Assembly: GCA_023052935.1 (NCBI GenBank)
Contig: CM041292.1
Location: 43,732,139 to 43,796,138, forward strand
From: Piezodorus guildinii
Lineage: Eukaryota; Arthropoda; Insecta; Hemiptera; Pentatomidae
DNA: 64,000 nucleotides
Direction of reading: 5' to 3'
Shown: positions 56,312 to 64,000 of the stretch, piece after piece
How positions within the stretch are numbered: the first letter of the stretch is position 1
How the letters are laid out: each line of letters starts with the position of its first letter
Position numbers and translations under genes: made by a program
The notes under the pieces: model-generated
What the model was told of the DNA's origin: nothing
Seen by the model: the letters and a program-made list of their open reading frames with translations, nothing else
Databases searched by the model: none

Positions 56312-56717
56312 ATGATTCGCTTTCTCGCCACTGAAATAAATTATAACCCTATCTTCATTATTCCGGCATACACCAGTGAAGCGCTGAGTGGGAGGCGCTG
56401 GGATCTCTTGGATTCCGCTTCTCCCCCCACTTGTGGGGGGAGCAGCCGAGTCTAGGGTTCCTTTGGCTGATTGTATATATTGTATATAGTTAAGTATGCT
56501 TGTATGATTTTTATTTATTTCCCAAATTGTATTTATCTCTACTACAGGTTGTTGTTTTGATTTGTTTCTTGTTGCTTTTTTTTTGTATATATTTGAATTT
56601 ATTTATTTCCGATTTTATGTAAATTGACTTTATCATTATTGGCTGTATATATTGTATGAATGTGTACTACATCTCTATTACTACTGTTCATTATGCAACA
56701 AACTGTAATATTTCTCA

Positions 56718-56800
<83 letters not shown>

Positions 56801-57622
56801 AAAAAAAAGATCTTCCCCTTCAGAGATTTCAATGGTATATTGGAGTGGAAACATTTTTGTTGTGTTATTCAGTTATTTTATAGCTGCCATATCATTTACA
56901 GGAATTTTCGCAATTGGATTACAGAAGTATCTTTGGCAGCCGTTTCTTTGACTTTATATTAAAGTATATGTTTGTCCTTTGAACATTATGCAGTATCCCA
57001 CCTGCCTTGGCTTTTATTTTTCAAGCGGGCCCTTTTGCAGAATACCGTCCGTTCTCTCCAAAATTTAATAATATTCCATCATAAAATAAATTTGAAAACA
57101 TTTAAGGGACAAACAAATAAGTGGTTTGTATTGTTATATATCATAAAATCGGTTATAGTGTTACTAATTATTTTCATTACTGGTCACGTAATTAACATTT
57201 CTTTAAGCTTTTCCACATTTTATTTTACAATAGTAATGGGGTCCAGTCTTTGTATTTTGCAGTTCTGTTTTTTTGTTGACATCATATGCCAATTATTTGA
57301 AGCTGAAATCAATATTTTGAAGATGGTAAAACGGACTGTATATCGTAAGTTTGATATAAAAGCGATGGAAAAACTTATTGAAACAGTAAATCAAATCATA
57401 TCGGCGGCTGGAAACATCAATTATATATATTCATTCCAGCTGCTTTATCTGATTTCGCTTAGGTTTCTAATGGTTATAGTGCACATGTACCACACTATAA
57501 GAATTGCTTCAAGTAGCTTCTCAGATAACTACAACGTAATTATCAGTAACATGTTAATGTTGTTGCATCATTTTTACGACAGTTGGAAAATAAATGATGC
57601 TTCTGAGATGGCATCAAAGAAG
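56312..57622 (+). pseudogene. Gr exon, subfamily 2, split by a poly(A) retroelement and shifted
   Basis: It starts MIRFLATEINYNPIFII at 56312 and breaks after about 17 codons where a retroelement 3' end with a long A-tract is inserted (about 56365-56808). It resumes at 56810 with IFPFRDFNGILEW, then passes through two frame changes and a stop before settling in the frame at 56972-57622: QNTVRSLQNLIIFHHKINLK, QFCFFVDIICQLFEAE, KRTVYRKFDIKAMEKLIE, and DSWKINDASEMASKK|GTGAGC, phase 0. Damage is extensive. Confidence 0.88.
56365..56808 (+). mobile_element. Poly(A) retroelement 3' end inserted in Gr exon
   Basis: About 360 bases followed by some 90 A residues (56719-56808, with one T). The left edge reads in frame EALSGRRWDLLDSASPPTCG then a stop, which could be the last codons of a LINE ORF. 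A CCCCCCAC/GTGGGGGG hairpin follows. The end TTCTCAATAAAA acts as a polyadenylation signal. A similar tail lies at 59995-60050. LINE clade unknown. Confidence 0.65.
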
Positions 57623-57904
57623 GTGAGCAAAGTTTTGTTTTTTGTAGTAAGTTGGTCGTTTTATCCGTTGTTTTGGATTTTTTTAAAAGTTTATTTTAAG
57701 GATATTTACAACTGAATTTACAAAATATATATAAATTAAGTAAATATGATCATTGATCATATGAACTTGATACTGGCGTCTGAAGAAAATGTCCAAACAG
57801 TCAATTATTGACCACATGAAGGATGCGCCTTGGATGTTATGAACTACGTACGTACAACACGTAAATAACTCTGCAAATTATTAAACAATGGTTTATTATA
57901 TCCA
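57623..57904. other. Intron start after the broken Gr exon
   Basis: Donor GTGAGC at 57623. No C-terminal Gr exon is visible before the T-tract at 57907. Confidence 0.5.
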
Positions 57905-57910
57905 AATAAC

Positions 57911-57946
<36 letters not shown>

Positions 57947-58150
57947 CTCTGGTTTTATTTACACAAAAAACAAATAAAAATATGATATGTACACATGTCG
58001 TAGATATTTGTCCTTCTATCACCCGAAGGTATTGTAAGGATGATTTCTATATGCGCTGTTAACCTATTAACCTTTCAAGGGCTTCTATGCCTTTATTTAT
58101 CAATTACAAAATGGGAGGGATCATTCTTCAGATAACCATATGAGCGTATG
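57905..58150 (-). mobile_element. Retroelement 3' end with poly(T), copy 1
   Basis: A 34-base T-tract followed by GGTTTTATTTACACAAAAAA, ATATGATATGTACACATGTC, CCTTCTATCACCCGAAGG and TCAAGGGCTTCTATGCC. The same series recurs at 58328-58530, so both are minus-strand poly(A) element ends. Confidence 0.65.
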
Positions 58151-58324
58151 ATTGTTTATATAGCTGTTGATAGGCAATTAAGTAATATGAAAATCAATCA
58201 ATAATTCAAAAGAAATTGACATATCACGACTGCTAATTCCAAAACGCTATATCTCTGCTGGTTTTGAATCAATTTAAATAAAGTTTTTTTTTCTCTTTTT
58301 GGTATTTATTAACAAAGATAAAAG

Positions 58325-58745
58325 CATTTTTTTTTTCATACCCTCTGGTTTTATTATTACACAAAATACAATACAAATATGATATGTACACATGTCACCG
58401 GATATTTGTCCTTCTATTACCCGAAGGTATTCTAAGGAAGATTTCTATGTGCGCTGCATGCAATATTAACATTTCAAGGGCTTCTATGCCTTTATGTATC
58501 AATTAAAAATGGGAGGGACCATTCTTCAGGGTTTTGGCAATAAATTGATTTCAGACACAGCCCGAACTCCTTCCCTCGGCGACAACGTCAACGAGAGGAA
58601 GTGGTCCTTGCCACCTCCCAGGCTTGGGTGGTGGGGTGATATCAACAAACAATGGGTTAGCACAGCCTTCAGCCCATCAAAACGCATTTTCTCTGATGCT
58701 CTATACATCAGGAAACATAAGCCGTCAAATTTTGAGGGAAGGTAA
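58325..58745 (-). mobile_element. Retroelement 3' end with poly(T), copy 2, longer
   Basis: It repeats copy 1 and extends right into sequence whose minus frame ends MYRASEKMRFDGLKAVLTHC then LLISPHHPSLGGGKDHFLS, possibly the C-terminal part of the element's ORF. Family unknown. Confidence 0.5.
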
Positions 58746-58864
58746 TTTTTTTTTTTTTTGGTCGATTACAAAGGATCATTATTGAAAATAATAAACCTAA
58801 AACATTTATACTAGACTGCGTTACTTTTTTCTTTTCTTTTCTTTCAATTTTAATGCAAATAAAA

Positions 58865-59850
58865 TTTTCCGATTCCACTACTACTTTACATTTGTTATCA
58901 ATCTTCAGTAATAACCGAGTTATCACACATCTTATAAGTTGTGGCTTGACCATATAAGATATTTGTTTCATCTTTGTTCATCGCGTTGTCTTTTTCCCGA
59001 AAATCTTTCCGATTTTTCTCTGTCTTCAATAATAACCGACTTTTGGTGGAATTAAACCTATTATAATTTGTTACTTTAATACACAGATCTACATTTTCCC
59101 CTCTTTTCTGAAACTAAAACTCTATAAATATTTTTCTGTATCTTCAAAATTAACTGAGTTACGGAAAATAACTGGTATTTATGGATACAATTTCAATTTT
59201 TTTTCTATTTTTCATAATTATTCGCAGTTTTTTGGTTAAAAAAAAGTATTAATAATTTTTGTTTATCTATCTTCAAAAATAACTGAATTTTGGTGGAATT
59301 ACATCCTAATTTGTGCTTTGAATATATAGATATTTTTTTTATTCTATTGATCGATATTTTTCCGCTGTCTCCGATTTCTCCGAAACCAGTGGATCAATTT
59401 TTTTTTTAATTCGCCACAAAAATACTAGGGTATGTAATAATGATCCTAACCCACCACGGCGTTGATATCAGCTGGTCATTTTTAAAATGGCGGCCAATTA
59501 AAAAAGGGTTTAATTCAATAGCTCAGTTATTTTTGAAGTTACAGAACAAAATTATTGGTGCTCTTAACCAAAAACAGCGAATAATTACAAAAAAAACAAC
59601 TAAAATTTTATCCATTAATACTCCCATAACTCAGTTATTTCTGAATATAGAGAAAAATGGGTATAGAGTTTTAGTATCAGCAAAGCGCTTTTTTTGTTAA
59701 AAACAGTTATAAATTTTCTTTATCTTCAAAATAACGGAGTTACGAGCGTATATACTGGAAAGATTTCAATTATTTCCTTCTCTCTCTTTCTTTTTTTTTT
59801 TTTTATCGCTTTTTACTGATTCTAAAAATCCAAACACATTTTTCTCTATC
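58865..59850. repeat. Q-family degenerate tandem repeat, copy 2
   Basis: TATCTTCAAAAATAACTGA-like cores with following GAGTTA(T/C) or TTTTGGTGGAATTA recur at about 58900, 59025, 59140, 59268, 59625, 59725 and 59840, roughly every 100-125 bases. AAAATGGCGGCCAATTAAAA at 59487 also occurs at 51479. No coding meaning. Confidence 0.55.
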
Positions 59851-59989
59851 TTCAAAAATGAGAGATGTTGAATTAAAAGATATTAAAACGGCCACTATCT
59901 TAAAAATAATGAGCTGATATCAACGACTAGGAATTAGGATTATCCTTGCATGCCCAAGTATTTTTGTGGCTAATTAAAAAAAATAATGT

Positions 59990-60600
59990 GGTCCAATATC
60001 ACTATTACTATTGTTCATTCTGAAACAGATTGTAATATTTCTCAATAAATAAATATTTAATTAAAAAAAAAATTGGTTCGGAAATATGTCGCGGATTATA
60101 CGTATCCTGAAACATATACCCTCAAATTTTGAGGTGGGGTAATTTTTTTATTTGTTTGGTCGTTACAAACGGTAATAATTTTTTCTCCTTTTTAATTGCT
60201 CTCCATATCCTCTATCCTTTAATAGATAGAAGCCCTTATTATACTTCTCAAAAGGTATGACTATTAGATCTCTTGGTTGTCCCATATACGTCTTGTCCTG
60301 TTTATGGAGATAAGAAATATTCACATGTCTTCCAGCTTTTAACACCTCTTTGATAGTTTTATAGGAACAGTCTATCAACATATTTTTGAAAAGGTTTTAT
60401 CGTGTCCCAACCACTTATTAATAATATCTTCCCACCAAATTTTAAGTTTTAAGCGTATATAGTTTAGGTTTTAAATTTCTTAAGCCGTACAGTATTTATC
60501 AATTCCTGAGTAATTTTGTCTTTTATAGAGTGGAATACAAACAAAATGCGAGGTAATTTAGTTTTCTCCATCGCTATTTCTGCCGTGCTGAAAACAAAAG
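59990..60600. other. Repeat scraps and an orphan small ORF
   Basis: 59995-60050 is a retroelement tail like 56670-56730. 60163-60381 (minus) is open for 72 codons with a fairly coding-like composition (GRHVNISYLHKQDKTYMGQP), but I recognise no family. The rest is AT-rich. Confidence 0.35.
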
Positions 60601-61405
60601 TATCTTAAAAGAAAACGTTCTAATTTAAAAACTCTATTATATTATTATCAAAAATAAACAGTTACTTTTATTAGCTTTTCATCACTTTTTATTAATTTTT
60701 ATAAGCTTGTGAATAAGATAATATATTTTTTTTTTATATTTAGCTTTCCAACGTTATTACTGTAGCATGTATATTACTGTTCTCATGTTAAAAAACAAAC
60801 AAGTTGCATTTTTTTTTTTTTTTTTTTGCTGTTTTCTCCATCAGGTGGATATCGAATTCGTTCGACTTATATATTTACCTGGTTATTATCAATGATAACC
60901 AGACTATATGGTTATTTTTGTCAAATCTAAAAATTTAAAGGCACTTTAGAAGAAGAAAATTTAAAATATCGGCATTTAAGTCCTGTCAGACTATTTCAAT
61001 CAGAATGAAACACTACTTCATAATATTAAACCCTATTAAATTTTACATCGATATAGCGAGTTTATGAAAAATCATTAGAGCCGTTTTTGAGAAAATTGAA
61101 AAGACGTGAAAAATGCATGGAATAAAAAAATGGCTCTTCTGGTTTGCTGATTTTGATGAGTAAGTTTCTATAACATCTCGGGCTTATAGTTGTCCCCAAT
61201 ATAAAATTTCAGTTTCATAGGTTTTTTCGTTTTCCCCCGGAAGTAACCACACACTCACAAACCTTTTTGCGGGACTTGGTCATTTGGACTCTAGGGAGCC
61301 TAAAAGGTGTATTTCCGTTGAAAACTTAAATCCGAATATTTTCACGATCGCAAAACTTTTCGTTACTATATATTTCATATATAGGTAAGTGAAAGTAAAA
61401 ATAAA
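60600..61405 (-). repeat. P-family repeat, inverted copy
   Basis: The right edge TATATAGGTAAGTGAAAGTAAAAA is the inverse of the family's opening. CCTTTTTGCGGGACTTGGT at 61263 is its inner motif, here with little GT repeat. The far end lacks the GCCCGCACCAGA terminus. Confidence 0.65.
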
Positions 61406-61905
61406 TTAGAACTAGTATTTAAATGTTAACACTAAGTTTCCCCCGATATAACCATTGAGATATTACCCACTGAAAACCTATCCCATATGGGTACGAAATA
61501 CTAGAACTAATATCCGAGAATTACTGTAATAAATAATAATTATAAACGGTTCCGGTTTAAAGTCGGCGTAAGCAGTTTTAAGTTTATTTTATGGAATGAA
61601 TCTCGACCATTTCAGTCCAGCTAGAATAGATTGATAATCTTTTTTTCTTAGAAGGAATTATTGGAGTCCCCGCCTATAAAATTCTTTCCCTGAATCCATT
61701 CATAATCTCATAGTGTGCGGAGTTTCGCGGTTCTAATTGGCTCACTCTGATTCAACCATCTGAATTGCTTTAGTTATTTGCTCTTTAGTAACCTCCCTTT
61801 CAGCTTGTTTTGAATGTTGAATGAAACTCCCCCGGATGGCTCAACTTCTAAAAGCTTCCATTATAGCTAGCCTCAGAATAGTTAATGATTTGTCAAATAA
61901 TAGAA
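61406..61905. other. Upstream region of the last Gr exon
   Basis: Nothing recognised besides the promoter at its end. Confidence 0.4.
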
Positions 61906-61935
61906 TGTAAAGGAAATTGTTTGAAAACGTCAGTC
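61906..61935 (+). promoter_or_regulatory. Probable core promoter of the Gr exon at 62001
   Basis: TCAGTC at 61930 is an initiator match. TGTAAA lies exactly 24 bp upstream, one base off TATAAA. The ATG is 71 bp downstream. Confidence 0.55.
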
Positions 61936-62000
61936 ACAATAATGATAAACCCCCCGTTTCAGATGGATATTGAACGTACCAGTGTTGTCCATTCCTCGCA

Positions 62001-62888
62001 ATGGCCCGCTCATTCGCTAGTGAAATCCAATATAACCCTATCTTCATAGCCTCCACCGCTTTAGGTATCTTCCCCTTCCGAAAGGTCAATAGTTCCTTGG
62101 AGTTAGACCGATTGTTGTTAGCATATTCTGTAGTTTTCGCTTGTTTCGTATCATTATTGGGTCTTATTTCCTTTGTATCTGTAAAAGTATCACTGACTAA
62201 CGCCAAAACCGCAGAAATCGTACAAAAATATGTTGTTATCCTCTTCCACATTATCCAGCACCCTGTCTTTCTTTCTGTTATATTTTTAAAGCGGACCCTT
62301 TTAAAGAAAACTAGCAGTTCTATCCAAATTTTGATATCTCTCTTCTATAAAATGAAATTGAAAACGTTAAATAGTCAGACAAGTAAGTGGTTTGTATGGT
62401 CTTATGTTCTGGAACCAACTATAGTTTTGCAACTCTTTTTCATCACTGGGAATATACTTTACATCCCATTAATTTTTACTTCATATTTTGTTATTATGAA
62501 TGTTGGGTCCTGTTTGTGTGCCGCTCAGTTCTGTTTTTTTGTTGACATCCTATGTCAATTATTTGAAACTGAAATCACTGTATTGAAGATGGCCAAACGA
62601 ACTGTATATCGTAAGCCAGATATCAAAATGATTGAAAAACACATTGAAACATCAAACCAAATTATTTCCGCGGCTGGTAACATTAATTCTATATATTCTT
62701 TCCAGCTTCTTTATGTGCTTTTTCTCAAATTTCTAATGATCATAGCGCATATGTTCTACGTTACAATCAATTCTTCACCGAGCTCATCAGTAAGTTATAA
62801 TATTATCATCGGTGACGTCTTGATGATCCTGCACCATTTTTACAACAGCTGGAAAATAAATCATTCTTCTGAAATAGCTATCAAGAAG
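62001..62888 (+). CDS. Gustatory receptor large exon, subfamily 2, intact
   Basis: Encodes 296 residues: MARSFASEIQYNPIFIAST, LGIFPFRKVNSSLELDR, hydrophobic spans near 32-56, 76-100, 133-160, 163-185 and 235-260, then QFCFFVDILCQLFETE, KRTVYRKPDIKMIEKHIETS, INSIYSFQLLYVLFLKF and the end NSWKINHSSEIAIKK|GTTAGT, phase 0. The ATG follows the leader GTTGTCCATTCCTCGCA, equivalent to the siblings' GTTCATTCGCCCCAAG. The frame is entirely open, and a promoter-like pair lies upstream. It is more diverged from the exons at 14625, 25564 and 33909 than they are from each other, so it is an older branch. The seventh span is missing, as in all members. Confidence 0.87.
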
Positions 62889-63110
62889 GTTAGTGATTAC
62901 TTATTTTAGTTCTGATTCAACTCAAACTATTTAACCATTTACGCGTGCGCAGTACCTTGTTAATGAAAGCGTAGAACTTGTCCAGGTCTAGAAAACTGTA
63001 CTGCGCATGCCTAAACAGGTGACAAAGTAGTCAAGGCGAGAACAGGCCTTTTAGTAAACCATTATGTTAGTTAATCTTTAAGTCATCACTTGTTTTGAAA
63101 TTAATGCGAT
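62889..63110. other. Intron start with a small hairpin
   Basis: TGCGCAGTAC at about 62947 and its inverse GTACTGCGCA at about 62997 form a 10-bp stem with a 40-base loop. This GC-rich patch stands out from the AT-rich surroundings and may be a tiny foldback element. Confidence 0.5.
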
Positions 63111-63313
63111 TTGTTTGTTTAATTAATTAACGTCACTTTATGCTATTTTGGATAATCGGACGATGCTACAATGAGAGTCCTAAATTTTACCTACCCATGT
63201 TTAATTAGGATAGGGATCTTTATCGAGTAAGTGACATCGCGCAGGCTCCTGACTACCATTTTACGTCCTCTACGAAGCACGGCATTATCAAGGATTTTTT
63301 ACTTCTCTTAATA

Positions 63314-63951
63314 CGAAGTATGTTTTTTAAGTAAGTACCGTTTTGGAATTAAAAAAAGACGTGAAATGATATCGCAATAATTTTATTTTTACATGAAAGC
63401 CTGTACCTTAATCTACTTTTCTACAAAAGTTCCATGAATTTTGAGGTACTTGTCATAACGCGGCACCAGTTTTTGAATACCCTCCTCCCAAAATTCTGCT
63501 GCCCTACTTGTTAACCACTGCATCATAAATGTTTTGACTTCGTTATCGTCTTGAAGACGCCGCCCGCCCAGGTTTTTCTTCTAGTGCAGGAATAAATGGT
63601 GGGCGCCAGATCAGGGCTGTATGGAGGATGATCTAGAGCTTTCCATTTAAATGATTTGATGGGATCTTTGGTACGATTAGTCACATATGGACGGACATTG
63701 TTTTGTCCGTAAACTTCAACGATCTAACGATGAATATCGATCGGTTTTCGCCTTTAGCATTAAGAAATCGTAAACAGCCCGTGCTTCACAATTAGCGGGA
63801 CTCACGATTGTCGGAGGCATCTTAAACACTCAGTAAACAACGTATACAATGAAGTATCTGACTTTAATGCCGTCAGTGCGTATACAAGAGATGTAGGTAA
63901 CCAGCGCTGTGGCGGCGGAATCGCAAAACGGTACTTAAAAAACATGCCTCG
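63314..63951 (-). mobile_element. Mariner element, internally deleted, 638 bp
   Basis: About 28-bp inverted ends: CGAAGTATGTTTTTTAAGTA at left (with a 4-base AAGT duplication) and, inverted, CGAGGCATGTTTTTTAAGTA at right, both running on to CCGTTTTG. TA target duplications lie at 63312-63313 and 63952-63953. The host sequence is a SINE. The reading strand is minus. Mobilisation could only come from a transposase elsewhere. Confidence 0.93.
63413..63820 (-). pseudogene. Mariner transposase, N- and C-terminal remnants
   Basis: From ATG 63820 it reads MPPTIVSPANCEARAVYDFL, the mariner DNA-binding start, and breaks within about 40 codons. It then jumps across a deletion to the catalytic C-terminal part, KALDHPPYSPDLAP, whose Asp is the third of the D,D34D triad. 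After a small frame change it ends DDNEVKTFMMQWLTSRAAEF, then LVPRYDKYLKIHG and a stop at 63413. The first two catalytic Asp residues are deleted, so no active transposase is possible. Confidence 0.88.
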
Positions 63952-64000
63952 TAATTCCTAGGGTAACCATCCAGTTTGAACACGTGATCTTCGGTATAGA

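Larger units (their letters stand above)
63111..64000 (-). mobile_element. tRNA-derived SINE split by a mariner; runs off the window
   Basis: 63111-63313 matches the tail and body of the SINE at 46435-46640 (ATCGGACGATGCTACAATG, ATTAGGATAGGGATCTTTAT). After the mariner, 63954-64000 (ATTCCTAGGGTAACC...) continues exactly where the SINE left off, toward its tRNA-like head. The head itself lies past the window end. Confidence 0.85.

Noticed and set aside
56599..56962. Poly-Lys and poly-Phe ORFs
   Set aside because: Translations of the poly(A) tract.
60163..60381. Orphan 72-codon minus-strand ORF
   Set aside because: Composition is slightly coding-like, but there is no family, no neighbours and repeat scraps on both sides; kept only as a note.
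6698..62888. Odorant receptor (OR) instead of gustatory receptor
   Set aside because: The NPIFVAS(T/S)..LGIFPF start, the LGIVCEL / KR(A/T)VYRK middle block, large first exon and phase-0 donor fit Grs; no OR-type C-terminal motif is seen. The seventh span is not in the window, so the call rests on pattern and is not absolute.

Overview
The window is AT-rich insect genomic DNA. Coding sequence is split by GT-AG introns, and most of the rest is insect-type transposable elements: Jockey-, R1-, RTE- and I-like LINEs, a Gypsy LTR element, Helitrons, a mariner and a tRNA-derived SINE. The order cannot be fixed from sequence alone. Long introns and heavy repeat load fit a large-genome insect.

Positions 15-4602 hold the last four exons of a UDP-glycosyltransferase gene on the + strand. 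They include the UGT signature, the C-terminal membrane anchor and a basic cytoplasmic tail. Intron 1 carries a 311-bp MITE.

From 6.6 kb to the window end there is a tandem, all-plus-strand array of nine insect gustatory-receptor (Gr) large exons plus two fragments. Each exon encodes about 290 residues covering most of a Gr protein. Those whose 3' end survives stop at the same phase-0 splice donor after Lys-Lys or Arg-Lys. I see no exon with the conserved C-terminal Gr segment (TYhhhhhQF) anywhere in the window. The simplest reading is one complex locus in which many alternative first exons, each with its own promoter, splice to shared C-terminal exons beyond 64 kb, as in Drosophila Gr39a and Gr28b. 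Several exons have a TATA-like box exactly 24 bp upstream of a TCAGT initiator, with the ATG about 71-104 bp further on. Three exons are intact (12068-12940, 14625-15497, 62001-62888). The others carry frameshifts, nonsense codons, deletions or transposon insertions.

The exons form two interleaved subfamilies: 'MCRPF..LLRNPIF' (6.7, 12.1, 26.9 and 45.1 kb) and 'SLASKIQYNPIF'-like (14.6, 25.6, 33.9, 56.3 and 62.0 kb). Flanking introns are also duplicated, so the array grew by segmental duplication, and later TE insertions mark individual copies.

Between the exons are: a truncated Gypsy element (about 8.2-11.5 kb); Jockey LINE copies (15.7, 35.5-38.2, 39.7, 41.7-44.6 and 47.0-51.2 kb, the last nearly intact); an I-type LINE with RNase H (22.9-24.2 kb); R1-clade pieces (24.5-25.0 and 31.3-33.0 kb); an RTE-like LINE (55.4-56.1 kb); two related minus-strand Helitrons (19.18-21.19 and 27.57-28.79 kb) carrying SINE and LINE fragments; SINE copies (27.3, 46.4 and 63.1 kb); a deleted mariner inside the last SINE (63.3-63.95 kb); a (GT)n-containing dispersed repeat in about eight pieces; and an apparently perfect 3.1-kb palindrome (35283-38410) that may be an assembly artefact.
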